Source: Mesostigma viride (taxonomy: Eukaryota > Streptophyta > Mesostigmatophyceae > Mesostigmatales > Mesostigmataceae). From it: a stretch of 64,000 bases of DNA. Numbering within the stretch: position 1 is the first letter of the stretch; each line of letters starts with the position of its first letter. The DNA lies in the NCBI GenBank assembly GCA_009746045.1, contig RPFO01000090.1:829298-893297 (forward strand), written 5' to 3'. Shown in pieces: positions 1 to 32,195 of this stretch. The notes under the pieces are model-generated. The model was not told where the DNA came from and ran no database searches. It saw only the letters and a program-made list of their open reading frames with translations. Both the position numbers and the translations under genes were made by a program.

Positions 1-236
1 CGCCCAGCCTCATAATTATTTAGTATTCTTACCAATGCGGGCGGTGTAAGAGGTACCACGTATCGAAGTGGCCGTTACCAACTGTGTAGTGTGATACGGG
101 TGAAAGGTTTAGAAAGGAGCAGTATGTGACAGGGGTTGTCCTCTTCGGCAACAGACTCATGATCAACCTGGTGCTGCTGTACTTCAGTCAGTGGGCGGAA
201 CATCGTGGGACATCGTTTGCTAGGACAAACCACGTT
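1..236. other. Unassigned sequence
   Basis: I see no gene or recognisable repeat here. It is the left flank of the TIR element that starts at 237. Confidence 0.5.
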
Positions 237-437
237 TGCCCTTGGGCGGCGTGGGACACAACAACAACAACAAGCTGTGTTACCAACTTACAACGCGGGT
301 GTCTCCGGTATCTTACCCTAGACATTTGGCTACTTGTGGCATACCTTGGTTAACCGGCATACCGTACCGAAATAAACAACACCCATTTCCCCCGGAAATG
401 ATGCAACCGTACACGCTGGGGACACGTCTCCGCTGAG

Positions 438-2414
<1,977 letters not shown>

Positions 2415-2433
2415 CCCACGCCGCCCAAGGGCA

Positions 2434-3027
2434 GCAGAGATCTATAGTGGCCGAGGGCCGGATATATTTAGTATCGGTGGTACTATCGGGGCACTCTCCC
2501 CTGAGTCTCCGCTGAGTACCTTTGTTTCTTTGATAATTTTTTTTCGGGGAAATGGGACTACCGCGCCACAGGCACTAAGCCGCCCCCGCCCACCTCCGGT
2601 GGCTTGCGCCACCTTCATTACCCCAGTCAACTGACCCTTCGCCCCTCGGGTCGGTTGGGGACAACGCCTCCACCATCCGATGATCTGACGGCCCCAATCC
2701 CTCGCGTCGCGTCTATGTGGTTCCGTAGTTTGCTTGTATTGTATTGGTTGTTTATGTGTAGTATTTTGTAGTATTTTGGACGGACGACCCGAGCCGCTAA
2801 CTTAGCGGGTTTATCGCGGCCGTTGGATCCATCATCGGACGCTCCAGATTGTCGGAGGCTAACGTTTTAACTTTTTTCATTTTGCCTTCGTATATTATAT
2901 TAGCGAATTATTTCTTTGATAATTTCTGATTGCATGCTGTTCAGTGTTCTGGCCCTCGGCCGTTTCCAAACAACAACGACAAATGTACTTCAGTAGGGAC
3001 CGAATTCAGTCTTTGTACCTGTCTATA
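2434..3027. other. Intergenic, nothing recognised
   Basis: No ORF of note and no repeat structure that I can support. Confidence 0.5.
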
Positions 3028-3164
3028 TGCGGCGTGGGCAACAACAACAACAACAACAACCTTTTCGTTTGCGCTCAGATGTCGCATATCCGGTGCTTCG
3101 TACAACATATCAGATAGTGTGCTGATCAGTTGTTGTTGTTGTTGTTGTTGTTGCCCACGCCGCA
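3028..3164. mobile_element. 137-bp mini TIR/foldback unit with (CAA)n ends
   Basis: Left end TGCGGCGTGGGCAACAACAA and its inverted complement at about 3145-3164 enclose roughly 70 bp of unique sequence. The GCGGCGTGGG-(CAA)n junction is the same as in the element at 237-2433. This looks like a short hairpin-forming (MITE-like) relative. Confidence 0.5.
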
Positions 3165-3223
3165 CATGGGCTGATGAGTAGATTGGGAGTTTGGAAAGCC
3201 GTTACGATCCACTTCGGACGTCC

Positions 3224-3305
3224 AGCGGAGTTGAGTTGAGATCATTCCCCCCCCCAAAAAAGTTGAGATCATTCCCATTTACCCGGAAAGTTGAGATCAT
3301 TCCCG
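3224..3305. repeat. Three copies of a 16-bp motif
   Basis: AGTTGAGATCATTCCC occurs three times (near 3233, 3263 and 3290) with short variable spacers. Function unknown. Confidence 0.6.
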
Positions 3306-3330
3306 CGCCGGTTGTCGGAAAGAGTTTACT

Positions 3331-3808
3331 AAGGCCCGGTCTATACGAATTTTATTAAAAAGGTTGGGCTCAAGTCACCGTGGACGGAGGCATACGGCGC
3401 GTGTGGGGAACAGTACGAAGACGTTATAAGGTGGACGGCAAAATCTTACAGTCGAGATTCTCCCGCCAACTTTATGTTATGTTGCCGAGTAGCCCATTAT
3501 ATTTTTAACGTGATTTTTAATGACCCCCCTTAAAATGCGCTGATTTATTAAAAATCGGACCCATTTTAACTTGAACTAGGTACCGCCGTACCCAGTTCGT
3601 ACACAGCGGTTCCACCACCTAATTTTCGGGCGGTTATGGGAGTTACGTTAGCGTTACGCGATCCGATCTTGCTACGGCCGCATCGATCCCCGCCTTGATG
3701 GCTTGCCTCGAGGAGCACCGCAAGATGAAAAATTGGCAAGATCGAGCCGTCCACGTGTAAATTTGTGCCCTTAAGCTTTTTAATAAAAGTCGTATAGACC
3801 GGGCCTTA
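3331..3808. mobile_element. MITE-like element, about 0.48 kb
   Basis: The left end AAGGCCCGGTCTATACGA continues with a TTTTATTAAAAAG block. The right end at about 3776-3808 is the inverted complement with one mismatch, giving a TIR of about 30 bp. The interior has no supported ORF. Target duplication is not clear, so the superfamily is open. Confidence 0.6.
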
Positions 3809-4780
3809 TAATAGCAATAATAGCAACAGCCGGCAGTGTCCGCTGCCACGATGTAAAAGGTCGTCAGGATGCCAGGGCAAAGATACTCACTGTGGCGTCT
3901 CGGCGTACTTTTTCAAGAGGTAAGATACTGAACCAAGATACGATTTCAGAGCTTGAGTACCCGAGAGCCAACTAGGAGCGTGGCAGGCGCGTGCCGCCAG
4001 TGTCAAATCGATCGCAATTGATGGCACGCCGGAATGGGAACTTTGGCCACGCCAGCGGCATCGCCGTTCTTCAGCGTGGTTCGTAACGCAGGTAACGTGA
4101 TCATCGCTCTTCACACTGCTCTTCACATTGCATCGGCCTTTCGACAAGCAAGAATGTTAGTTGCCAATACAATGGCGCTGACATCTCTGAGATTCGGAGC
4201 CTTTTGATTGATTCGCGAATCTCAGCTTAGGTGGCAACAGATTCTGCTGGAGGTCCCATTAGGACACCAATCATGTTGCGCGGCGGTAGCAGATCTGACG
4301 GCTGCGGCAGTCAGCAGTTCGAAATGGTGGTAGACAGCGAAATGTCGTGGTGTCATAATAATTGCCAAGCGGCATGTGACAACGCTGGGGCCTCGCAATT
4401 ACTGCCGACTGAACGCTACTGGGCGCGGCGGCCATAGATCACAACGAATCCAGACGCTTGATTCAAAACCAAGTGGCATGAGGCGCCTCATTTAAGCCCA
4501 TTAAAGCAAGCGTCGGGCAAATCAGAAACCGTAGAGCGCGGGTATCTGGTGGTAATTATGTCCGGCGGTGGGCATGTCGAACCTCTTCCAGACGCCCAGT
4601 CGCGTCGTTAAAGCCCGCGCAAACGGTCTGTGACGGCTTGCATTCAATTACGAAGGTTCAGTTTACCGTGGGTAGACTGGAAATGCCGGTATCATGTTGC
4701 AGCGTCAAATGGCGGTTCGCCACCTCGGCATACTGCAGAGCTGGCTAAACTTGCTCTAGTTTGGTTTGCTATCCGGCTGC
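3809..4780 (+). other. Upstream region of the HD-ZIP gene
   Basis: About 1 kb with no convincing ORF. It presumably holds the promoter and 5' UTR of the gene that starts at 4809. I cannot point to a TATA box or transcription start with confidence. Confidence 0.4.
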
Positions 4781-4808
4781 ATGCAGCGCCCGACGCTGTG
4801 CTGCAGTG

Positions 4809-4816
<8 letters not shown>
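4781..4816 (+). promoter_or_regulatory. Possible uORF overlapping the HD-ZIP start codon
   Basis: ATG at 4781 opens an 11-codon frame that stops with TGA at 4814-4816. The proposed main ATG (4809) lies inside it, at the overlap ATGTATGA. If the transcript starts upstream of 4781, ribosomes would meet this frame first, which could limit initiation at 4809 or allow reinitiation. This is only inferred from sequence. Confidence 0.35.
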
Positions 4817-23198
<18,382 letters not shown>

Positions 23199-23974
23199 CC
23201 GGGGCTAATGGCGAGGGCGACCCTTTTCCCCTAGGGGTCTCCCTTTGCCTTGTCTTAGCATTGCGCGGCGAGGAGGGGGGACGGGCACCACAAAGAAAGG
23301 GTGTTGGAGTGGGGGGGGACGGCGGATTTCGATGGGTCCATTTTTCAGGGCCGTGCGAGGGTAATCCACTGGTTGGCAGCTCAAGGTGAGGCGCCCCCGG
23401 GCTTGGGTTATCTTGTGTATGGTCCTTGCATGGAATGTACCAAGATTTGTACCATCAACAGGACCACGCCAATGCTGTCACCTGACACTTTTGCACAGGA
23501 CATCTCGAGCACACTGAGGCTCGAGATGCGCATGTGGCTGGCGGCTGCATGCAAGTCCTTCGCATCTGTTCCTGATAGATGGGTGTCAGCATCAGTTGGT
23601 TCTTGTAACTTTTTTCCTTGTAACTTTTTTCCTTGTAACTTTTTCCTTGTAACTTTTTTCCCGTAACTTTTTGTCTGGAACGCTGCTCCACCTCGTGTGG
23701 TGTCAATGTCCGCGTGTCGTATCGAGTACCGATTTTTCCCCGCTCCTGTGTCCATGCAGGGGCTTCAGTGTATACTTTGTGTAAAATGCGCTAATACCGC
23801 ATGTGAGGCTATTGAATGGACACATGCAGATATCAGGTATATTGTGTGCTGCAGCAGTGCCGCGATTACAAGCCCCAGTAGCATGCTACCATGCATCATC
23901 AACTGGTATCTGCAGGTGGCTTTCCTTCGAGTCATTGACTTCAATACGTGTATCAATAACCTCAAGTAATAAAA
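23199..23974 (+). promoter_or_regulatory. 3' region of the HD-ZIP gene
   Basis: AATAAA at 23968-23973 is a possible poly(A) signal about 770 nt after the stop. The tandem TTGTAAC block at 23605-23668 contains TGTAA, the polyadenylation element of chlorophyte algae, so transcripts may end earlier. Neither is proven. Confidence 0.4.
23603..23668 (+). repeat. Tandem CCTTGTAACTTTTT, five copies
   Basis: Four clear CCTTGTAACTTTTTT-type units and one CCCGTAACTTTTT variant in a row, 14-16 bp each. Confidence 0.9.
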
Positions 23975-23977
23975 CAA

Positions 23978-24046
23978 TGTTCCCCTCCCACTGAGGACTT
24001 ATGCTCGTGTGACGCAGTCACGTGTCCATTTATTAATTAAAATTTC
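23978..24046 (+). repeat. 3' end of a short retroelement family (copy 1): hairpin plus TTAATTAA tail
   Basis: TGTTCCCCTCCCACTGAGGA, then a stem GTGTGAC-GCA-GTCACGTG and ATTAATTAA. The same arrangement occurs at 53098-53200 with a perfect CACGTGAC-GCG-GTCACGTG stem and a longer tail. This is probably the end of a SINE or LINE. Confidence 0.5.
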
Positions 24047-25275
24047 ATGATTCGCCGCTTTGTGTGTTTGTGCATGACTTTTATGATACACCGTTGTGTG
24101 CATTTCTGCATGACAACAGAACGTGACAAATGATTAGTCACGGGGTCCTCATGCAAATCTCATGCCTACAAATTTTGGAACGAATTCATGGGTCGATGCT
24201 TCTACATCAAACAGGAGTCCTGAAAAAGTACTTTGGACCATGCTTTGAACTTATTTTTTTGCAGAACTTAGCCCTAACCGGGAGAAGACAAGTGTACAGC
24301 ACAGAAAAACGTACTCTGGCGTATGTTTTGATCGGGACAGAGAAGACATGTGGAGAACTCGAATAGGTACGTAATTTGAAGCCGTCGGTAAGTTAACCTT
24401 CACGGGGTAATACAACCTTTGGACATGACACCAGGCTGTTAGCCGTCATAACTGGCATTGGTCACGCCGCGCCCAATCCTGGAATCTCAGCCGTAGGATC
24501 GGCGCAAAAATCCCAGTAAAAGATGGGAGTCATTGAACTGAATTGAATTGAATTGAAACATATTGGGAGTATATGTAGGAGAACTTTTGCGGATGACTGT
24601 AGGTGTAAGTTGGCGATGCCCTAGGATCCGGAGACGTCCGTCCTATAGTCAGCGACAGTTGGCGCGAGAGGTCCCCAGTTCGATTCTGGTCGGATTCATT
24701 TGCAGATCGCGTTTTTCCGCGTTTTCCGCGGACCGGCACTGAACGCAAATGGTTTTCACCTTTGCGGCGTGCCTGATCAGAATATGTAGCTCGAGCTACC
24801 ATGGTCCGGATTCTCCCGGTTTCTGGCCTGCGCTGGTTGTCTCCTTGATATGTAGCTCATATCCCTCAGAAGTTTAACCCAGCTCTGGTGACGAAAATGG
24901 CCGTGACGGCGGTATGGCTGACGGCGGAGCTCAGATCTTTTGTGACTGAGCCCCAAATTCGGTCAGACCACTTGCATTCGATGCGCCTTTTTAAGACGCA
25001 CACGCCAGTATAATCGGTTACGGCTGACACGCAGTATCCACACAGTTACGCACGTGACAAGCAGCTATAACGAAGTCCTCCGAAAGCCAAACGAGGGCTG
25101 GAAAAGGAGCTGGAACAGCTTCCCAGCGCCCAGCCCAACCCTCTCGCCCTCGCCCTTGTCAAGCCGCCGGGCTTATCCGCCAAACCATCGCCGGCCAAGC
25201 GCGCCTCGCCTAGCTGAGCCCAAGAAACCATGCCACGATCGCCACAAATAAAGCCAATTCTTGCCCGGCGACAGA
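24047..25275. other. Intergenic
   Basis: No gene supported. It contains one weak tRNA-like segment (24624-24697) and may include the 5' UTR of LINE-A. Confidence 0.5.
24624..24697 (+). other. tRNA-like segment, possibly a SINE head
   Basis: A 74-nt span whose ends pair over 7 bp (GGATCCG with CGGATTC, one GU), with a B-box-like T-arm CCCAGTTCGATTCTGG directly before the 3' strand. D and anticodon arms do not fold convincingly, so a working tRNA is unlikely. Confidence 0.2.
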
Positions 25276-26477
25276 ATGTTCTCCCTCCTCGAGTGGCAGG
25301 CGCTGTCGCCGCAGGAATGCGTCGAGGTTCTCCAGTTCCTCGCACAGGAACGGAAGCTCTTCGTGCCCCAGAAGGGGGGAGCGGCTATCGACTACCGCGA
25401 CACATCCTGGCTCTACACTTATGATGACGAGCCACGCCAACGCCTGTTTATCTTGACCAGCTACTACCAGCGCAGCCTCGGCGACATCAGCAGAGCGCTC
25501 AGCGCCCCAGCCCCCGTGCAGCCGGCAGCCCCATCGGCTCCCTCCCTCTGCAAGGATGACATCCGCGCAGTGCTGGAGGAGCACGCGACCTGGCCGAGAA
25601 GATGACATCACTGAACACCACGCTCAACACGGTGGAGGCCCGGGTCTCCAATGTGGAAACCCGGGTGACTCGTCCACAAGCTACAACCCCACGGCGCCGG
25701 CTACACACCGCGGCGCAGGCATCGGAAACGCACGCTGCACTTGTCTCTCGCCTTAACCAGGTGGAGGGCAAGTGCGGCGTGCTCATGAAGAAGCTTGAAG
25801 CCATCATCGCCCACACCGAGGCCCTGGCCACACAGGTCCCAAAGATAGCGGAGCAGACGGCCACCATCGCATCCCAGCCACCCCGGCAGGATGCTGGCGA
25901 CCTCCCACCGCTCTCCTACGCGGACCTGCTGCAGTCAGCGACCGCCTCAACCACTGACGCCATCGCCACGAAGCTCCAGGAGCTGGAGGACCACCGCCAT
26001 GAGGCCCAGCAACGGGACTAGGTCACCGACCGCGCTCGCCGCGAGTGCCGAGTGGTGCTGCGTCGTTTCCCCCAGAAGCCAGGAGAGACGTCAACCTCCC
26101 TTGCTGACGAGCTCAATTAATTAAGAATGACCAGCTTCTTACCCTCATGGGCCTGCATGGTAGGTGAGGTAGAATTAACTGCGAGGGTGCCACCGCCTTC
26201 CCCACTCACGGGACAAGGCGGCTCCCCCACCAGTCCTGCTCACCTTCCCCTCCCCTGAGGACAAGCAGCGGTTCCTCTCTCGTCGCAAGAGGCTGGTTGC
26301 ACGACCTCACCTGGACGCAGGACGACGATCGACCTGACCCCCGCTCAGCAGCAGCAGCGACACGACCTGTTGCCTGAATACCTCCGCCATAAGCAGGACC
26401 CCCAGAAGCCCAAGGTGTACTGGAGGGGCGGGGACCTGATGATCAACCACAAGATGTGGTCGCCCCCTGCGGGCTAG
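25276..26477 (+). pseudogene. LINE-A ORF1 (L1-like), frameshifted
   Basis: ATG at 25276 opens a frame to about 25600. It then shifts to a second frame (25602-26021) rich in heptads (VEARVSNVETRV, LVSRLNQVEGK), a coiled coil. A third part at about 26235-26475, with stops and shifts, reads LTFPSPEDKQRFL and then a DLTPAQQQQRHDLL...WRGG segment, the pattern of the L1 ORF1 RNA-binding and C-terminal domains. In the family, ORF1p is an RNA-binding trimer that coats LINE RNA. No ORF2 follows, so this is a dead, internally deleted copy related to LINE-B. Confidence 0.6.
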
Positions 26478-26837
26478 AATAGCCCTAGCTTGAACCATTG
26501 GTGGTCACTGCCGCCATATGGCAGCCATGCCTAGAACATTGCTTGCCTAGCCGCTCGAGCCACCATACCGGGCTAGTCACGTGCCTAGCTCATTGACGCA
26601 CGGCACACAACCAGCCATAGCCTTAGCCCTTGTACAGCCATGCTACGTCCTGGCTATGATCAGATTCATGACTTGCCCATGCTACTTGTTACTGATGCAT
26701 GATACGCTCACATGGGTCTTATTGCACCCACAGCCGCACTTGCCGGATCGTCTATGGCGTGTCCGATTGCCGCAGTGGCATGCCGGCCTCTGGCATGAAG
26801 GACGGAAAGCGGGGGGCTCTGCCCTTTCTTCCTGTTG
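26478..26837 (+). other. LINE-A remainder
   Basis: No coding sequence supported; probably degenerate LINE sequence between ORF1 and the 3' end. Confidence 0.4.
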
Positions 26838-26905
26838 TGCACATGCAAGGATTAAAAGCACTTCGGTGCTCCGTGACTCCCCAACGGGAGCATGAGTTTA
26901 ATTAA
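26838..26905 (+). repeat. LINE-A 3' end: stem-loop and TTAATTAA tail
   Basis: TGCTCCGTGACTCCCCAACG and GGGAGCATGAG form a TGCTCC/GGGAGCA stem followed by TTAATTAA. The same block ends LINE-B at about 53037-53082. The tail is interrupted by the element at 26906-30175 and resumes at 30176. Confidence 0.65.
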
Positions 26906-28636
26906 CTCGTCGTCTGTCCCTGGTCCTAATTTTAGGACTGAGTTCAACTCAGTCCTAATTTTAGGACCTAATTTTGAGGTTTTGTAGAAAATTCGCCCCG
27001 GTCGGAATATTTGGCAGAAAAATTTTCTCAAAATTTATTCAAATACTACTTGAAAAGATCTTTCATGGACATATTTTTGGGATTTTTTTGGATTTGGTTT
27101 GGGCGGCTAACCGTACGGTGAAAGTACAGGTGGTAAGGGTACATTTTCACGCGAAACGTGAGTTCCGGAAATGCACGACCTAGCCATGGCGGCTTGCGCC
27201 CATGCATGCAGTTTACGTTTCCGGACGATTTTGCGGGCCAAACCCAGGAAATAGATTTTTTATGTCCTAAAGATGATATAAGTGAATTTTAACCTCGCGG
27301 GGATGCGATTTACTGGGTGTCGGCACTGTTCTTGCTGGAAAAATCTGCGATTAGGCAGGTCGACGGAATGGGTTACTACAATTGATTCCCGGATCAAATC
27401 GAAGGGTTTATAGGTTTCTTTCTACCTTTTATCATGTATTGTCGTAGATTAAGTCTAGTGGCAGTAAAGATTTGATGATTTCGACCACTCTGTCACGTCA
27501 TGGTTTGTGTGCCGCAAAGTGCCACTTTTGCAGGCACCGCCTGGGCCAAGGTAACGCCAGCCGTGCCAGGTAAAGCTGGAATATCGCTGCTTCATCGTTT
27601 CTTAGTATTCTTACATGAGTTTAAGCTTGCGATGCGCTGTCAGTTTTGAGTCTTGCTGCTCTTTCTTGACCGTTTCCTGCCCCTCTCCAAAACCATCTCT
27701 TTAGATGATCTTACCAGGCATTTGCCTTACCGTAGCGTGGCTGTACAAGGTTTTAGGTGCTGAATGGGTTAAAACACTTTCATAGATGTTAGTTATTCTC
27801 TTGCTATGTTCATACTGCATGATTGTGTGGTCATGGGCTGCGTCAAGGGTACTGTCAAGCTTATATGGGTGAGTGAAAAATCTTGGTGATAAACCACTGT
27901 CATCATGTGCCAGCAGGTATCTTGGCCATGTCATGGCAAGGTAATACAGTTTTATCCATGTCCATTCTTGTAAAGAACAATTAAATGTGACTAACCTACC
28001 CATTATATCGGTGGTTATTACTTATAATACATCCCTTTGTAGCTACGTATCCATACGCATTCCCTATATGTATGCATAGGCTTTCACACATACTAAGGTA
28101 CAATATAACTGCAATATGATGATGCAAGTATGTTTTCCTATTATGCCTGAAGGGAAATGGGCTGATTGACATGGTTTGTGGCCACGCTACTATGTAGTAT
28201 GACCGCACTTACATGCTTGCAAATTGCTAGCATGGCCCAGTCCTATGTATAGGACTGGCAGTATTTGGCGTGTTTCAGGCAGTGCCAGTGGCCAAATTGA
28301 GTCCAGTTTTTTGCCACAGGTCAAGAACTATATTGTTTACATGCCTGTATTTTTTTTAACATGCATATGGAATTTATTCAATTTTTGCCACTCATGCTTC
28401 CACACAAAAATGCAAATTCGCCGACGGTGCCATACATCCATGTAGTTTTTAGGAGTTTGGGTCAAGTTTTCACTGATGTAGTATTTTTGCCAGCAAGAGG
28501 ACATCAAATACTCCATAGACTCACATCTAAGCATCTTGGATGGACCCCCCACCTAGTCACTACACACGGTTGAAAAAGGTCAACTCAGTCCTATCAAGTA
28601 ACGTGCGTGTTTGCAACTTGCCCGTTGAAACTCTAC

Positions 28637-28661
28637 GGCGGAGCCAATTTTCGGAAGAACC
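28637..28661. repeat. Inner inverted repeat, left arm
   Basis: 25 bp containing GGCGGAGCCAATTTTCGG, exactly complementary to 30117-30141. The pair encloses the (GGAT)n array. Confidence 0.9.
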
Positions 28662-28696
28662 TCACCCTTATGCTTGCAAATTAGGGACAAATTCGG

Positions 28697-30037
28697 TGGA
28701 TGGATGGATGGATGGATGGATGGATGGATGGATGGATGGATGGATGGATGGATGGATGGATGGATGGATGGATGGATGGATGGATGGATGGATGGATGGA
28801 TGGATGGATGGATGGATGGATGGATGGATGGATGGATGGATGGATGGATGGATGGATGGATGGATGGATGGATGGATGGATGGATGGATGGATGGATGGA
28901 TGGATGGATGGATGGATGGATGGATGGATGGATGGATGGATGGATGGATGGATGGATGGATGGATGGATGGATGGATGGATGGATGGATGGATGGATGGA
29001 TGGATGGATGGATGGATGGATGGATGGATGGATGGATGGATGGATGGATGGATGGATGGATGGATGGATGGATGGATGGATGGATGGATGGATGGATGGA
29101 TGGATGGATGGATGGATGGATGGATGGATGGATGGATGGATGGATGGATGGATGGATGGATGGATGGATGGATGGATGGATGGATGGATGGATGGATGGA
29201 TGGATGGATGGATGGATGGATGGATGGATGGATGGATGGATGGATGGATGGATGGATGGATGGATGGATGGATGGATGGATGGATGGATGGATGGATGGA
29301 TGGATGGATGGATGGATGGATGGATGGATGGATGGATGGATGGATGGATGGATGGATGGATGGATGGATGGATGGATGGATGGATGGATGGATGGATGGA
29401 TGGATGGATGGATGGATGGATGGATGGATGGATGGATGGATGGATGGATGGATGGATGGATGGATGGATGGATGGATGGATGGATGGATGGATGGATGGA
29501 TGGATGGATGGATGGATGGATGGATGGATGGATGGATGGATGGATGGATGGATGGATGGATGGATGGATGGATGGATGGATGGATGGATGGATGGATGGA
29601 TGGATGGATGGATGGATGGATGGATGGATGGATGGATGGATGGATGGATGGATGGATGGATGGATGGATGGATGGATGGATGGATGGATGGATGGATGGA
29701 TGGATGGATGGATGGATGGATGGATGGATGGATGGATGGATGGATGGATGGATGGATGGATGGATGGATGGATGGATGGATGGATGGATGGATGGATGGA
29801 TGGATGGATGGATGGATGGATGGATGGATGGATGGATGGATGGATGGATGGATGGATGGATGGATGGATGGATGGATGGATGGATGGATGGATGGATGGA
29901 TGGATGGATGGATGGATGGATGGATGGATGGATGGATGGATGGATGGATGGATGGATGGATGGATGGATGGATGGATGGATGGATGGATGGATGGATGGA
30001 TGGATGGATGGATGGATGGATGGATGGATGGATGGAT
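28697..30037. repeat. (GGAT)n microsatellite, 1.3 kb
   Basis: About 335 perfect GGAT units. Open frames across it (WMDG or HPSI repeats) are read-through artefacts. Confidence 0.97.
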
Positions 30038-30116
30038 TGACGGATTTTCATCCCCTATTCCTATGTTTTCTCACGTGTACGGCCTTATAAGCTTCGCCAA
30101 TTCTGGCGAACCTAAC

Positions 30117-30141
30117 GGTTCTTCCGAAAATTGGCTCCGCC
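30117..30141. repeat. Inner inverted repeat, right arm
   Basis: Exact complement of 28637-28661. Confidence 0.9.
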
Positions 30142-30183
30142 TGATTATTAGGACTGAGTTGGGACAGACGACGAGTTAATTAA

Positions 30184-30840
30184 TAATTAATTAATCCCTG
30201 ATAAGGGGCATGCATGCATATATGGTTGTCTCCTTGATATATGGCTTTTAGTATGTACACTCTGGGCTACTTCCTGCAAGGGTAGGGTGACCTAAACTAC
30301 ACCTGCTCTGGGTGCACAAAGTGCACCTGCATGCCACTATGTATTCCAGCACCTACCTCACCGCTACCACCGCCAATTGCAAGATAATAAAGGCGCTGCC
30401 AGACATAGCGGGGCCGAAAGATTAGCATGGCTATACAAAGAGGATTTCAGCCGTGGGCAACCAAGCACACATGTCGTCGGGCTAGTCCGGCGAGTGGGCA
30501 CGTGAACCGGCACTCCCGCCGCAGTGACCGACGGTCACACACGACACCATAGAAATAGTCAGCCATGCACCGCCTCATGTCGGCGAAACCGGCGCAGTTC
30601 CATCGGAATCCTTTCAGCCGCCGGCATGCATGCACTTCATCTCCGCGTTTCCTCAACCTCGTTTTCAGGATCATACTCATCGTTCCTGCATTTAATCCTC
30701 TTCCAAGCAGGTTGTGGCTTTTTTGAACGGCCACGAATGTACCCGGGGATGGGACGCTTCGGCTGCCTTAATGCCTATACACATTTGAAACAGGATGTCC
30801 CCCTCACACCTTCCTCAATCATTCCGCTCACATTGCACTA
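30184..30840. other. Upstream part of LINE-B or intergenic
   Basis: No ORF supported. TGGTTGTCTCCTTGATAT near 30223 also occurs near 24834 upstream of LINE-A, so both may lie in a LINE 5' UTR. Confidence 0.35.
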
Positions 30841-30887
30841 CGTGTGTGTGACAGTTTTAAAGAACCTTTTCAGTTGCTGACAACAAG

Positions 30888-31800
30888 ATGGAAGCTGCCT
30901 CATGCAAACTACCCCCGTACCCCCATTGCTTCCTCGGACGCAACCCTGCGCCAGCTCAACCAGAAAGACGAAGACATGGCAGCTCAACTCGGCGCCCTGT
31001 CCACTGCTATCCGCCAAGACACTGCTGTCAGAGCTCCACTCCACCATGGCCGAGGTCAAGGCCGCCCTCATGACCAGCCCGCCCCAGCCAGCCCGGCCCC
31101 CACTCCTACCAGCTACGCTAATATGGTGAAGCAGACGGACATTGCCAACCTGATGGCAGATGCCGCACGCAAGGGGGCTGCAGCCCACAATTAAGACCGC
31201 TGTCGAGGAGGACCAACGCTCACGCAGTATAGTGGTCCGGTATTTCGAGGTCGCGCAGCAGCCGGAAACGGAGCTGATGCTAGCACAACGGCCTGCACCA
31301 CAGCCTCATTGTGGGCCGCGGCTGCGTCTGGGCAACGAACGCATCTGCATTGAGTCGGCAGCCCTACGGCTTCGCAAGGCATGCAACCCCTTCGCAAGTT
31401 GCCTGGATGGCGGGCCAGCCTGGCCCCATCCGGGTGACCTTCGCGAATGTGGCCAGCAAGGTGAAAGTACTCCAGGCCCGCAAGCTCCTAGCTGGGCGGG
31501 CCGGAGAAACGCGCCGAGCCTCGACGACCTACTCTCCCCGGCCCAGCTCGTCATCAAGAACGGTTTGCTGGGCAGCGACGCAGCCGTCCAGGCCAGGCGC
31601 GATCGAGGGCACGAACTTAGGTCTACGTCCGCCTCGTCAACGACACCCCCGTGCTCTTCATCAACGGTCAGCGCACGGATGTGCAGGCTCCTAACAAGCG
31701 GCACAAGCCGGGCCGTCCCATGCACGCCCCAGCTGCGTCATCATCGTCCACGCACGTCCCGGGTATGGAGGGCGCCCGGTAAGGGCACACCCTCGCGGCC
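30888..31800 (+). pseudogene. LINE-B ORF1 (L1-like), frameshifted
   Basis: Read across frames, the region gives a coiled coil (LRQLNQKDEDMAAQLGAL), then GPIRVTFANVASKVKVLQA, matching the L1 ORF1 RNA-recognition/C-terminal motif, then SLDDLLSPAQLVIKNGLLG. At least three frame changes and stops are present. It lies about 0.4 kb upstream of the ORF2 endonuclease start, as in L1 elements. Confidence 0.55.
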
Positions 31801-32079
31801 TCGCGGTACAATAGGCTTTGGGCATAGCCTTTAATAAACAAGCCCCAGCTGTCCACCCTCATGTCGCACCGTGCGAGCATGATGAGGATGCAAGGTCGCC
31901 AGGCACGCCACGGTCAACCTTCCCGCCAATTTACCAGCCTCAAACGCCTCATGGCCCGCCTTGCATGAGCGGGATGAGGCCCACTGAGTCGACACGCCGG
32001 CGACCCCAGCCAGGACGGAGACGACGCATATCCGCCCTGAAAGAAAGACTCCATGCGTTGACAAGCATGAACCCCAATC

Positions 32080-32185
32080 GCCACCCTCCCCCTCCCCCCC
32101 CCCCCACCCCCACCCCCACCCCCACCCCCACCTCCAGCACTACCCTTCTCCACCCCCACCCCCACCCCGCCCCCCCCGCTAATAG
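32080..32185 (+). repeat. (CCCCCA)n/C-rich tract
   Basis: A C-rich tract with CCCCCA units between LINE-B ORF1 and ORF2. Confidence 0.85.
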
Positions 32186-32195
32186 CTAGGGCAAC

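Larger units (their letters stand above)
26906..30175. mobile_element. TIR DNA element (3.3 kb) with an internal (GGAT)n array
   Basis: Perfect 15-bp TIRs, CTCGTCGTCTGTCCC at 26906-26920 and its complement at 30161-30175. A further inverted block, AACTCAGTCCTAAT, lies near both ends. TTAATTAA flanks both sides (26898-26905 and 30176-30183), an 8-bp duplication; because it lies in a TTAAT tail, a 4-bp TTAA duplication is also possible. No transposase ORF is present, so it is non-autonomous. hAT-like or piggyBac-like cannot be settled. Confidence 0.7.

Noticed and set aside
24624..24697. Functional tRNA gene
   Set aside because: Acceptor and T-arm-like pairing exist, but no acceptable D or anticodon arm; kept only as a weak tRNA-like segment.
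28540..30179. 500-codon frames reading WMDG or HPSI repeats
   Set aside because: Generated by (GGAT)n, open in several frames and both strands.
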